DNA of 64,000 nt from Lentinula raphanica (lineage: Eukaryota > Basidiomycota > Agaricomycetes > Agaricales > Omphalotaceae). The DNA lies in the NCBI GenBank assembly GCA_027919835.1, contig JANVFP010000025.1, positions 620,001 through 684,000 on the forward strand. The letters run 5' to 3'. The notes beneath the pieces are model-generated. The model was not told where the DNA came from. It saw nothing but the letters and a program-made list of their open reading frames with translations, and searched no databases. This document shows, piece after piece, positions 50,469 to 61,877 of the stretch; the stretch's first letter is position 1, and each line of letters opens with the position of its first letter. A program made the translations under genes and the position numbers.

Positions 50469-50573
50469 GGCGTCAACGATTGCGATAAGTTGGACTCTGG
50501 ACGTTGCGCGGATTGTCACTGCGGGACGTATGTACGTTTTCCAGTTGCACGAGCGGCCAGATCCGTGTTGTAA
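50469..50573 (-). pseudogene. Upstream remnant of the decayed BZZ1 copy and duplication junction
   Basis: Matches 53155-53245 of BZZ1 (GGACTCTGGACGTTG; TTTTCCAGTTGCACGAG; TCCGTGTTGTA). It ends exactly where the 3' flank of the intact BZZ1 begins (CTCATAACCCC at 50574). This joins an internal BZZ1 point to BZZ1's own downstream sequence, the signature of a head-to-tail tandem duplication. Confidence 0.75.
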
Positions 50574-53245
50574 AACTCATAACCCCGTGTAAGAGGCTAA
50601 GTACTACAAAATCGTGCAAAAGGAAATTGCAGTCTGCACCACTGCACGATCTCTCTCTCTCCATGAAGAATTAGACACAGATGGAGGAGGCGGCCGACCT
50701 TGAAGGAGATTCAGGAGAAAGAAAGCTTAGTCATTCAAATTTCATTCTAGGAAAGAGGGGAGGCTGAGGGCTTGCAGGCTGGGCATAGCATAGCATAGCA
50801 CTGTGTAACCAGGATCCAGCTTAGTTGTACTATCGGTGCGTGGTTCAAACTAACTCGACCTAGAGGTAATGCTCAGCGCCCTCAAAACAAAAACCGGTTC
50901 CAAGACGGGGGTAGACATACATAATTACTAGGGAAAATGCCTTTTCGTCCAGACGAGTTCATTCCTGTGTCAGATGAATGTGGTCAAAAAACCAGCGGTC
51001 AAGACAGTTTTAACTTTTGCTGAAAGGTCAAAGTTCACCTTCCCACCAGCCTTCTCCATAATACTGACCACCCGATGGCCCACTAGATAGTTCAATCAAC
51101 TCTCCATCCTTCAGGCCTAGCTCGTCAGAGCCTTGTGCTTCGTATGCGTAGATAGCTTTCACTGAGAGTTTGGAACATTCGTTGAGCATGAAAAAAAAAC
51201 AAACAAAAACCCCGTCATGGCGATCAGAACTTATCTGGAAAACGCTCGACCGTGCTTTCGACTCACCATATTGGCCAGATCCTTGTTCTTGTTTATCCCG
51301 ATTCGAAGTTTTAGCTTGCGGTAACCCCGGGGTTCCATGCTCCAGAGAGTCCAGACTGAGATATGAAGCGGGCACAAGCCCATCGCCACTGCCATCGTTG
51401 ACCTTGACCCATCCGGAGCCGTCATCGTGTTCGATGACAGTGACAGTAGCTCCCTCTGATTGAAACCCACAAGTTCGAGTGAGTAGTCCGATCTTGAATA
51501 GGGAATCACATGAATCGAGAAGAGCTTACCGGAGACAGATATTTCAAACTCGGAGGTAGCATTGAAATCGAACAGGACCTTCGCCGTCGTGTAGGGTTCT
51601 TCTTCTTCTTTTGGGACGGAATGCACGAAGGATGACGCAGTGGGTGCCGTTGGTGTAGCTCCTTCCGTGGACCGTGACGCTGTTCGCACCACAGCCCAGT
51701 GGTGAAATGAGGATTGAATGAGGGAATGAAGGAATGAGTGTAAGCATACTGGTAATGACGGACGGACAGATTCGAGTTCTTACAGGTAGCGGGGGCACTC
51801 AATCGACTTGACGTTGACAGACGAGAAGAATGGCGACTGACTCCTCCTCCTCCTCCTCCTCGCTGACAGTCCGCCGGGACCTATGGAGCCCAACAAAAAC
51901 GTTTAGCATAGACATAGACTATACTTAGTTTCCACTCGTCACATTCAAAGAGTCGCATTGAAACTCACCTTAATCTCACACTTTGCATGAACCGAAAGAC
52001 CACAGACTCGACATGTCTTTCCTTGTTTACTCAGTCCCCAGATTGACGTCTAAAATAAATAATCATGAGCAGATTAAGCAGATTATAAGCACCGGGGTGG
52101 TACTTATAAGTTATAATACTAGCAGAAACCGCGAAAGCACGCCATACGTACTTTACAGTAGCCACATGTAGTAGGGATCGAGAAGGAAGAACTCTTGAAA
52201 TTGTGGGGCTGTTGGACACCCACGTCCTCTGGGAGGGGAGGTGAAGTCATTCGGTCAGAGGCGGAACAAATCGTAGTAGGGTAGGGAAATAGCCCTCACC
52301 TCCGATAACACCAACGATCGTCTCGATCTCGGCGTTGAGCACGCACTCCGATGTTCTATACAACGCCATACTATGATCGGTCTCTAGATATTTCTGGGGG
52401 AGTCGAGAAATGAAAATCACATATCAGGATTCAATATTCAGGGTGTGGTTCCACATTCATACAAGTTGGGACCCACATCCGATATATCCTCGACATTCCC
52501 TAGGGAATGATCACCGTCATAAGCCACAGCGAGTTTTCCTAGTTGGTCGTGTTCGCGTTCTGGTGGACAGTGGGTCAGGACAGTGGGACAACGTTATTTC
52601 AGGAATCAGAGAAACGACGGAAGGTTGGTCGAGGAACCGAAAACGTACGTTTGCTGTCTATCACTGGGATGAGCTCCTGCAACTTGTCACGGCTTCGTCG
52701 GAGTCGGTTCTGGAGGACAGTCTTGGGGTCTGGCTCGACACACATTTCACCCTATGTATGTATACCGTACATCGTTATACAATTGACGTTTGATGAGGAA
52801 TAAACACTGACCGTGTCGTAGAAAGTAGCACACGGCTCAAACTTCCAATCACCAGGAGGGCTGAACGGTCGAACGTTGTATTCAATGTACAGGTCTTCAT
52901 CCTTCGAAGGAGCAATCTCATTGAGTTTTGCTTCGTTCCCCGCCAACCGATTCTTCAAGACGTCTAGGTGGCTGATTTGTAACGCTTGTGCATGGACGAT
53001 GATTTTCGTAAACTTGTTCACCAGACGCGTCTGGAGTGTCTCTGGGGTAGTGAGAGTAAGAAGACATGATATGTCACGGTATCAAGGCGTCAGCAAAAGC
53101 GATGAAGTACTCAGTGTCATACGCACGAAGTTGCTATAAGGAAAAAAGCAAGAAGGCCGTCAATGATTGGAGTCTGGACGTTGAGCGAATTTGTGGGGCA
53201 TACATTTTCCAATTGCACGAGGTCCGTGTTGTAGAACTTGTCCTT
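50574..53245. repeat. Intact unit of the tandem partial duplication
   Basis: The 2.67 kb segment of BZZ1 and its 3' flank that was copied head-to-tail. Its copy occupies 46364-50573, enlarged by 1.69 kb of inserted elements. Confidence 0.8.
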
Positions 53246-54374
53246 CGTCTTATTGGCTATGGCGGTCGCGATGATGTATGCACTAGCATGGGGTTTCTCT
53301 AAGTTACATACTGCTTAATGATGAATGAAACAACGCAACTTACTTTTTGCTATTGAACATATCGATTCGTTGTTGTTCAATCTGACGTGCGATTCGTTCG
53401 GCGTGCTTGTCGTCGTTGGCACGACCCTGCGATGATTGAGGAAGGTGAGTGAACGTTGGGTGTCTACTATGACATGGTACTAAGGAACCTGTTTCTGTCG
53501 ATTTCCTTCGACTTCACCACATTCTTCATCGTACTATCGGCGACTGTGAGTTCAAGGAAAGATTCAAACTTGTATGTCAGACCTTCTCTTTTGCCTGAAA
53601 GGCGATCATTCAGTACTTGCAGGATATGCGGAGGTGACCACCAACGCTGTACCTTGAGACGTTCAGAATAGGCGCGGTCTCTCTCCGATATCAACTTTTG
53701 ATAGAATTGAGCCTCCTGTGGGATAAACTCAGTGGACAAAGCGGAGATAGTCGAATCAGAAAGAAGCCATGCCGTCTTCTGATAACTTTCATGTCTGCGC
53801 TCTGCAGTCTTCAGTGCATCAACGACTTGAGTAGTGAGGGCGTCGGCGATATTGTTATGGTCCTGTGCAGCATTGACCAAGGAGGCTATGATGGATTCGT
53901 ACGCGGAGTTTAGAGTGCTAGCAATGGCATGCGGAAATGAATGACAGGAATCGAATCGAATGGACAGATGGGATGAGATGCCGCACCTCTGCTTCAACGT
54001 CGACTCGTCCCAGGCCTTTGTAGGATCACCCCTAGCACAAGCACCGATTCCATCTTACTCTTCTTTTCCGCGGATCTCTTAGCGAGAGCTTGGAGCTTCG
54101 TAGCGAATTCTCGTTCGAGAGCCACACGTTCCTTGTACATCTCTCGAACCTGCGTGGATGTATCTTTCCTTAGATAACACTGGGACTTGGGCAGAAGAAG
54201 GGAAGTGGGGTTCCTTACATCAGCTACGAGCTGGATATGCGCATCGATGGTGGCAGATATTCGGTCGACTTGGTCCTGGTAATATCCAGCGTTGAGTTAG
54301 TGTGTGTTTTGAAGGGAATGGAAGATACGAATTACAGGAAGACATGCTCCGTAGAGCTGACCTGCGGAGGCCAT
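50845..54374 (-). CDS. BZZ1: BZZ1-type F-BAR, C1 and double SH3 protein (one base apparently missing)
   Basis: Minus-strand gene, ATG at 54372-54374 (MASAGQLYGACLP) to TGA at 50845-50847. In order it has: FCH/F-BAR start (DQVDRISATIDAHIQLVAD, MYKERVALEREFATKLQAL), NAAQDHNNIADALTTQVVDAL, AQFYQKLISERDRAYSERLK, LDVLKNRLAGNEAKLNEIAPSK and YNVRPFSPPGDWKFEPCATF. A full C1 zinc domain follows (HNFKSSSFSIPTTCGYCK, TSIWGLSKQGKTCRVCG, LSVHAKCEIK), then two SH3 domains (YTTAKVLFDFNAT; AIYAYEAQGSDELGLKDGEL with EGWWEGMNSSGRKGIFPSNY) and the ending VELV after a last intron. Bzz1 bends membranes and promotes actin-patch assembly at endocytic sites through Las17/WASP. The frame breaks near 54030: VLVLG is followed one base short of DPTKAWDESTLKQ, beside a run of four G (minus strand). 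This is either a real frameshift or a consensus error. Confidence 0.88.
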
Positions 54375-55859
54375 CTGAGTGAGGAATCAGAGAAGGTGTA
54401 AGCGCTACTCGGGCGCCAAAACTTAAAAGGCGGCAGGCTGCTTCATGGCGCTGCTTTGAGAGTAACAGCGAGATTTCTCCTGATTTCTCCAAGAGATTCG
54501 AGGTCAAACTTGTATCTCATTCTGTTCTCGAACTTCTATACTTCAGAAAACGTGCACGGATCCTGCATCTCATACTCAGAACCAAAGACGCAACTTGAAC
54601 AGGGACTCGAAAGGAGAACTTCAAGCTCAGGACCATCGATATCGATTCTCATGGAAGCCAGAGAACTTAGCCTCCTGTGCTCACTGGTGTTGCCGATTGC
54701 CCATAAGTTTGAAGCAACTGGAATGCTAGAAGAGCTCTATCTTCACCTACGATAACGACGAGATAGGGATCACACGTCGTTCTGCAAGCTTCCAACAGTG
54801 ACTCTAGAATCGGCGAAAGGAAAACTCCTCATCCTCATATTCTCCAAATGGCATGTTGATGAAGACAGATGAAGACCCGGTGCTCCTCTCTTCAGTAAAC
54901 CTGCACCGATCTACTTACTTGGGCTTATTCGTACTATCGTACTATCACCAGTGGCTCCGGCCTCGGAAAGCTTTTGCTGCCTGCCTGTAGTTAGCTGTAG
55001 TTTGGATGAGGAGTCGTCGGAAAACAATGTACCGAGTTAGATGTACAGTTCTGAGCAAGCTTTTACTAGATGAAGACCAGCGAGTTAGGCGAAGAACGTG
55101 AAGCTCTAATTAGCTGGCTCAGGCTGAAGTGGATTTGGAGCCAGGAGAACTGCCCGAAGTTTGGCGTCTATTGAAAATCTCCTCATCAAGTCATTCAAAT
55201 GGGCGTCTAAACCTCTTTCTCTTTTCAATTTTGGCATCTCACTAAAACGCAACTAAAACGTCCCTCGGGTTTCCCCTTCCCTCGAACTCTCTCCAGAGTC
55301 CAGCCATTCGCTTTCCGCGGTCCGATCTAATATGCATGAGCCTCATGAACTGCATGAAATCGAACACTGTGACTATACGGCTAGGCTAGGCTCGCGCTCT
55401 GACTTTGTCAAGGAACTCTAGTGAAAGTTGATTCTAGTATCATCATCAACGTGTTCATGCCGGTCCATGCTCAGGCTGCCTGTAAAGGAACTTCATTCTG
55501 TCTACTTCGTAAGATCCCAATGTCATCGATTCTATGAAACGGATACCGGAGTCGGTCGAGGGCGTTATGCAAACCATATGGATTCAAATGGAATCTGGAT
55601 TCGATTCATCGAACGTGAGCTAACCATACCGAACTGGCTCTGAAGACACGCGTTGATCAGTGATCACGCATAACCTCGCACAACGTACGTACTATAGCGT
55701 ACTATTCCCTAGATCGAGTCTGATTCGAGTCATCGATTTTGGAGTATAAATCTCCGAGTCGAAGGAACGATGTATCCTCCCAAGTCTCACTTTCCTTCCT
55801 TCCTTTCCTTCCTTCCAGTCTCTGAGTCTCACTCATCCCTCACTCTCTTTCTACTGACG
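54375..55859. other. Divergent promoter region
   Basis: About 1.5 kb between BZZ1 (minus) and the DPBB gene (plus). A plus-strand frame at 54456-54755 has no recognisable content. Pyrimidine-rich tracts (TTCC repeats near 55790-55820) precede the DPBB start, as in strongly expressed fungal genes. Confidence 0.4.
55745..55751 (+). promoter_or_regulatory. TATA box of the DPBB gene
   Basis: TATAAAT about 115 nt upstream of the start codon, followed by a CT-rich tract. This is the layout of highly expressed secreted-protein genes in fungi. Confidence 0.55.
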
Positions 55860-56701
55860 ATGATGTTCTGCGCTACCTTCATACACATCTCAACGCTCTT
55901 TGCAATGATCACATTCGTGCACTCTGCACCTGTGTCAGAGACCTCTGTTTCTGTTGTCAATCTGGACAAACGAATCACCCATACCGGAAGGGTACGTGTA
56001 ACTTCATGCATCGTGTGCCGGGTGTCGTGTATCGTGGTGGACACCCGCGCTTTACATCCTTCTCCATCCTTCTCCATCAGTCTACATCTAACGCGCCTTG
56101 TATTGTACTATGTAGGGCACCTGGTTCGAACCAGGTCTCGGAAACTGCGGCAACTGGAACACCGCCAACGATCCTATCATCGCTATCCCGGAGAGTCTGT
56201 ATGACCAGAACGGTGGGAGTAATTGTGGACAGGTCAGTCTCAGCCCATTGACCCTTAACTCTACTTTGTTACTCATCGAGTTCTTCATACAGTGGATTGT
56301 ACGTCAAGTTTGCTCAGTCTATGATCTATGTAAAGATCCTGATACGGTATTGTAGCACATCACAGACGAGAACACTGGCAAGACCGTCTACGGGCGTACA
56401 GAGGACAGCTGCCCGGGTTGTGGTAGTGGTGATTTGGGTATGTGACTCGATCTCATTAACATTTATTCATATCCATATCCATATCATCTTCCCTCTCTCA
56501 CACACACTCTCTTTCTCACTCTCTCACTCTCTCTAACTTCCTCCTGCTTCCTCGCACTGTGCCAACGCATACGCTTACTACTCCACCCTCGAATTTAAAT
56601 CAGATATGTCTCCTGACGTGTTCAACCAATTCGCCAAACCCGACGTTGGCGTGTTGTCTATCTCGTGGTATTTTATGCCTCAGGGGTGGGCTCCAAGTTG
56701 A
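55860..56701 (+). CDS. Small secreted double-psi beta-barrel (DPBB/expansin-like) protein
   Basis: Starts at 55860 with MMFCATFIHISTLFAMITFVHS, a signal peptide, and a short pro-segment ending in LDKR, a likely Kex2-type cleavage site. After an intron the mature domain reads GTWFEPGLGNCGNWN, DPIIAIPESLYD, SNCGQW, ITDENTGKTVYGRTEDSCPGCG, and after another intron MSPDVFNQFAKPDVGVLSISWYF, ending at TGA 56699-56701. The Cys pairs and the HITD...V.D.CPGC pattern are those of the RlpA-like/DPBB family found in expansins, barwin and fungal papain-inhibitor-like proteins. It is likely a small secreted wall-active or inhibitory protein; enzymatic activity is not implied by the fold. Confidence 0.88.
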
Positions 56702-57585
56702 ACGCCTCTTCCTTGAACGTCAGCGCCTCTTTCAATTAGGAATCGGATACTAGTCCCCGTCAATCCAACCAATCACACCAATCCATCGAATCCAACTGAC
56801 AAAGTTCAAGTTGATTCTGTACACAGGAAGGAATTACTAAAATGTATCTCTATCGTTCGTTCGCTCTTTCATTCGTTTCTCCATTCGTTCCTTCGTTCTA
56901 CTGATATACCCGTGGCCACTGTCTACACTCTGGCTACTCCACGTTCCTTTTCTTTTCTTTTCTTTGCTTTGCTCAAACTCGTCAAGTAGTGCTCTGAGAG
57001 CGCGCCTTCAACTTCTTATCTCTATTCATTTAGTTGCAATTCCAGAAGTTGCTGATATGTACCCGTCTTTTATGTATATTGCATGTGGGCGATGTTTGTT
57101 TTGATATCTGTACCGTGTACGTCGTGTATTGAGTCTCACGTTTGGCAATTGTAGCTCTTTATGCACATGATTCGAGCTATTGAGACTTCCATCCTGGCTG
57201 GCGACTGGAGGACGCTGAGAATCGGTAGTGAGAATGGTTTGCGTCGATAGTTTGTTCAATGTTCGTAGCTAGGTACAAGAAACTCGAAAGTTACAAGAAA
57301 TATGTAGCAGTCCAAAACGTTATATGATACAGATCGTCAATGTCAAAAAATGTGACTGTTCGAGCACCGAGTATGAGCGAGTATGGAGAATTAGAGGAGA
57401 TTAGAGGCTGGGGAAAACCGTAGACGGGAATGTGTGAAGTTTGTGAAGTATGAATCATGACCATGATCAGGCTCAGGATCAGAACGTCCTGATAGGTGCT
57501 GATGGTAATGGTTCATGAACATATCATATGTATGATAGCATATGTATGATATGTATGATCAAGGGAGTGATCAAGGGAATGTCCA
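56702..57585. other. Convergent 3' region
   Basis: Nearly 0.9 kb between the 3' ends of the DPBB and KNH-like genes. It has TTCG- and TTTTC-rich simple runs (56850-56970) and short repeated CATATGTATGAT words near 57520-57560. No gene was seen. Confidence 0.4.
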
Positions 57586-58598
57586 TCACAGAAGCCATGC
57601 AGCGAGCAAACCAGCGGTAGCCACCGCATACGCCTGTGTCATCATGGTCCCTGGTCTTCGTGCACCATTGCTAGACGCTGCTGCCTCAGTGTTCGAAGAA
57701 GAAGACGCAGTCGATATCCCAGACGCGAACGAGCTTGAGATACTCGATGTGAAGACTTTATCTGATGCGGCGTCAGAAGTGTCAGAGGAAGATGAAGCAG
57801 ATGAAACAGTGATGACACTGGTGAAGGTGCTTGTTGGAGAGCCGTCGGAGATTGTAGTGGCTCCGCTAGTAGAGGATTGGGCTTCTGTCACGACAGTAGT
57901 TGCTGCTGAAGAGGGTGATGTGGATGGTAGAGTCGTGGTAGATATGGTCGTGAACGTAGACGTAGAGGCCGAAGGCGAAGTAGTAGAGATAATAGTGGAT
58001 ACGGATGATGATGATGAGGATGAATCTGTCCCTTGAATCGTGAACGTTGGACTAATGTTTCCGGAATCGCCAAACACTTGGATCGATCATCAACACGAGT
58101 ATCAAGAGAAAGGCAGCATAGAACCCTTACGAGCAATGATATAGTCTGTCCGTGAGACTACTGAGGGCACGGTGAAGCTGACCTGTCCATCGCTCAGAGG
58201 AAAGTCTTGAGCCAAGGGGGAGTCTGTACGGCTAGATAAGCAACGAGGTGGCAGATTCTACTGTGGAGGACGCACCAATCATAAGGTGTTCAGAGTCAGT
58301 TGGGCTGGTCATGTACCCTAGTACGACTGTTCCGTTTGGGTCTGTCAGCTGCGAAGCAGGAGGAAGGTTGGTCGTGTCCCTATATAGAACGTAGTATGGA
58401 TTTTATGTAAATGGTCTAAAAATGAAGGGATTATCAAGTTGAACAAACACACCATGTCACCGTGACGGTCTGCCCGACTTGCCATACCGTAGAAGCAGTC
58501 GGACTAGTAATTGGGGGGTCGAAGACCTCGCGAGATAAGAGGGTGGGAAGTGCTCGGGCAAGAGAGAAGAATAAACATGAAATCGTGAACATTAACAT
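57586..58598 (-). CDS. Kre9/KNH-like protein with Ser/Thr-rich stalk and GPI signal
   Basis: Minus-strand gene from ATG at 58596-58598 (MLMFTISCLFFSLARALPTLL). A signal peptide is followed by the KNH-like domain: FDPPITSPTASTVWQVG, TVTVTWDT, NLPPASQLTDPNGTVVLGYM, and, after short introns, FGDSGNISPTFTIQG. About 110 residues of nearly pure Ser/Thr/Ala follow. The C-terminus is a good GPI signal: small residues SSNGA, a short basic spacer RR, and a hydrophobic end AYAVATAGLLAAWLL. It is therefore expected on the plasma membrane or bound to wall glucan. It is the only one of the four KNH-like proteins here with a clear anchor. Confidence 0.87.
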
Positions 58599-59837
58599 CG
58601 TGTAGGAGTGTCTCTCAGCCTGGTTGGTAGTGAGGAAGAGAGAAATAGACTGCCAAGTGGGTAACGGCGAGGATCAAGGACAACGAAGGAACCGCGCGTC
58701 GAAGAAAGTCAAACATCCGTCCATGTTGGCTTTTTATGTTCCGGAAACACTGTGGGAAAAGGGGCTGGTTTCAAATGAAGTAATTGATTGATTAGATTAA
58801 AACTGGTGGCTGTGTTAGTTCTAGACCTCTTCAACCACATTTGGGTCTCTCAGTTCATCGAGCTCATCCATCAAGTTCTATGCTCTTCCATGGCGCTGGT
58901 ACAAGAACCTACAAGAACACGGTGCATGTGCAGCCTCCTACAGTCATTCTATGTGATTTTGAGCTGCGCGAATTTGCTCACACGAAACAATACACGAAAA
59001 CGAAGAATGAGATTGTGCTCGTTCTGGCGCACTTTCTGCGCTGTCAGAATCTGTCACTCATACTATAGGACCAGATAGGACCGAGGCGAAAACCGATTAG
59101 TGGAAAAGGCGAGCTTGTTACTTGAAGGGGAGGAGCCCGGAGGACACAACTACCAGAGGAGCACAAAATCAACATCATGATGTCTACTAGTATCTTTCAC
59201 TATTCTCTAAAACGTCGCTGGAACCCTCAAGCAGTGGGGTGACTGGTAACATATACTTCAGGTCTTCAGGTAAGAATAGGATTCGGAGAGACTCGGAGTT
59301 CACGTTCAGTGCTGGTGACAGCTCCTTCATTGTCACACTTCCGACCGTAGATGCCAGGCTATGCCAGGTCTTGCCAGGTCATGACCGGTACCGGGCCCTT
59401 CTCGAGATGATCATCAACGAAGGCAAGGACATTTGTCTCTTTACTTATCTTTGATCAATTGGAGGTTTTGAATATGCGCCTGGCATCTTGCTTGTCGTTG
59501 CGACAAACCATATGTACTAATAATTTCACCTGGAAACCTGCTTCGCAGTGTGTCGTGGCCACTCTGCAGAAACGGGTCAAACACGAGTAAAAAGGAGCAT
59601 GATAGTATGAAGCTGAGAGCTCGATTTGACTGCCCTGCTTTCCATCTATACAACTTCAGTGTTCAATTTCTTGAACGTTACAGAAAAGTACATTGTGTAT
59701 ATGATAAAGTACTATTACATTGTGATATTTGTTCTGACCATTGTGATATTTGTTCTGACCATTGAGTCACCGTACAAGTCCATTTTTCATTACACAGTTA
59801 ACGCGTCCGAATATTAAACTTCAAGCAACATCCTTCA
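58599..59837. other. Spacer between KNH-like genes
   Basis: About 1.2 kb with no recognised gene. It contains the promoter of the 57.6 kb gene and an exact 21-bp tandem duplication at 59719-59760. Confidence 0.4.
59719..59760. repeat. Two exact copies of a 21-bp unit
   Basis: ATTGTGATATTTGTTCTGACC occurs twice head-to-tail (first at 59719-59739, second at 59740-59760; each 21 nt). Non-coding, of no known function. Confidence 0.85.
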
Positions 59838-60520
59838 TTAATCGTCGCATTTGATGGTGAATTTGGGACTGAAATTTCCTGAATCACCGAACACTGTCAA
59901 GCCTCTCTATTGAGTACTCCGACTTCAGAAACACAATATTCAAGCACGGTACTCACAAACAATCTGGTAATCACTCTTAGGAGGAACCTTTGGAACCGTG
60001 AACGAAATTGAGTGGGACTGCACGACATCAAATCCGGATGCAAGAGGATGCTCTGCAATGGTATAAGCATGACTGTAGGCCCAAGCAGAACCTATAGCTA
60101 ATGTGTTGGCACTTACCAATATCTTCCAGTCCATCTTTGAACAGAACGACCATGCCTTGTGAGTTTGTGACTTCCTTTGGAAGATTGGAACTATCCCTTT
60201 GATCATTCCGTATATTTGGTTGATAAACATTCAAAGTTAGAGAAGATAATGACTAACCACGACACGGTCCCGTATTGACCACAGTTCCAAACGGTGTCGG
60301 TGTCAGGCGCGGTTATATGTGGGACGTACACGTCGCGCAAGGAAAGAGGCATAGAAGCACCCAGAGAGGCGAAGGAAATGGTCAAGAAACAAAGGGCGGC
60401 GAACAGGGGGACATTGTCGGGATTGAAGTCAGTCTGAATTTGTGGACAGAGGCAAAATGGCTCCTGGTACTTGGATAGATCGCAGGATTGGGATCGCTGT
60501 CCTATGGTCCTTTGAGCCAT
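59838..60520 (-). CDS. Short Kre9/KNH-like secreted protein with uncertain start
   Basis: Ends at TAA 59838-59840 after the hallmark FGDSGNFSPKFTI. Upstream exons give SLRDVYVPHITAPDTDTVWN, DSSNLPKEVTNSQGMVVLF, EHPLASGFDVVQSHS and VPPKSDYQIV, a single KNH-like domain with no stalk. The hydrophobic signal-peptide core (LFAALCFLTISFASLGAS) is in frame with ATG 60518-60520, but that start would add about 35 odd residues and lies only about 12 nt from a TATATAAGG box. A much better placed ATG at 60412-60414, right before the hydrophobic core, is one base out of frame across a run of five C (minus strand). Either the long start is used or one base is missing here. Confidence 0.78.
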
Positions 60521-60532
60521 CCTGGATGGTTC

Positions 60533-60540
60533 CTTATATA
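60533..60540 (-). promoter_or_regulatory. TATA box of the short KNH-like gene
   Basis: TATATAAG read on the minus strand. Its position makes ATG 60520 unlikely as the start, because transcription should begin roughly 30 nt downstream of the box, and favours ATG 60414. Confidence 0.5.
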
Positions 60541-61877
60541 CTTACCAGCGTAAGTCGGTCAGTAGGTCACCTTGGCCGCCAAACGGGGGAATGGTTGTAC
60601 TTTGTTGGCGATGAAGATTGTACGCCGCGATTGACGCAGTATGATTATCGTAACGGCCTCGTTGTAGCCACTCGCAGCACTAATCTAGTAGTAGCTCAGC
60701 TCGCATCATACTTCTATGCCATACTTCCGCTTACACTCGGAAGACGCTCCTTTGAGAACCACCCTACTAGTATCCTTCGTCTTCGGGTTTTGAGGCTCAA
60801 GGAGTCAGACGCGTTCGAGCGTCGTTGATTGGTGCTGCACGACTCGGAGAACGTCCTAAGTTAGCCCAACACTCTAAGCTCAAAATTGTGAAGGTTTACT
60901 TCGATTTGTGATGTCAACAGTGGATAGTGTTGAAATCCACTCCACCTAAGTTTCTGTTGTACGATGAGAACAGTACATGCTCTCATCCAAAGAAAAACAG
61001 TTGTCCTTCCTGAAGTCTACAAGTTCATGAGCTACACTGAACACCATTGTTCGGAAATGATTTACCGGATCATCAAAAAGCTAACGCTCAGGTTCCTTCA
61101 TAATCTCCATCTCCTACGGAATCTGGTTTATCAGCCGCAGAACTTTGAGAATTGGGATTTGACAGGTTTAGCGAGGGTCGCAAGGATTGTGCGTAGATCA
61201 ACGACCGCCACACTATCGGGAGCATCTATTATGCCACTCAGCTGTAGCACTGACACGAGACTCTGTGGTAGATGAATCTTTGAACAGTGCTTATGCAGAA
61301 TGATACGGAAACGCGTACGTTCGACTCCGTATTATTTCCATTTGCGCTTTATTGACGCAATTTCGCGTTTGTATCGGGTTCTTGAGTTTATGGCTCCACC
61401 TTTCGTTATGGATTAAGCACAGAGACCGAGAGTATCTGGCAAGTAGGGTGTCCGAATATTCGCCTTGCGATTGAGAGAAGTTGATTACCGGGAAACTTAC
61501 CAACAGCGAAGTTTCGATACAAGCCTGAGGGTCAAATGGACACATGGATGTAGTACGGAGAGTAAGGCACTCTTTCCATAGCTTGAGGTAGCCTTTGCAA
61601 TTGCCTTCGATAATGAGGAATGGATAGTACACGATCATGATATCCAGGGATAGGGTGGTGTTGGTCCGTGCGCGAGAGAAGTCGCGACGCGCACGCGTCA
61701 CGGCTGAGTACAAATAATGACAAGCATGTACCGTATACGCGAATTTGTCACGGTCACGTTGTCTTAACGCGTGACGGTATACAAGGTGTCACGTTCGCGC
61801 TCTGTTTTGTCACCTCTCTTCTTACACGCTCCACTTGCTCCTACTCTCTGTGCCAACAGAGAGAATTCTTGTTTGCA
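60541..61877. other. Divergent promoter region (KNH-like / Rif1)
   Basis: About 1.3 kb with no recognised gene. It is the counterpart of the 31.7-32.6 kb region in the left KNH/Rif1-like block. Repeated CGCGTGACG-type words near 61685-61780 precede Rif1. Confidence 0.4.

Noticed and set aside
54456..54755. 99-codon plus-strand frame upstream of BZZ1
   Set aside because: No recognisable content and it lies in the BZZ1 promoter region.
56120..56135. 16-nt perfect palindrome CCTGGTTCGAACCAGG, resembling a tRNA B box or operator
   Set aside because: It lies inside the DPBB coding exon and encodes conserved TWFEPGLG; no tRNA arms surround it.
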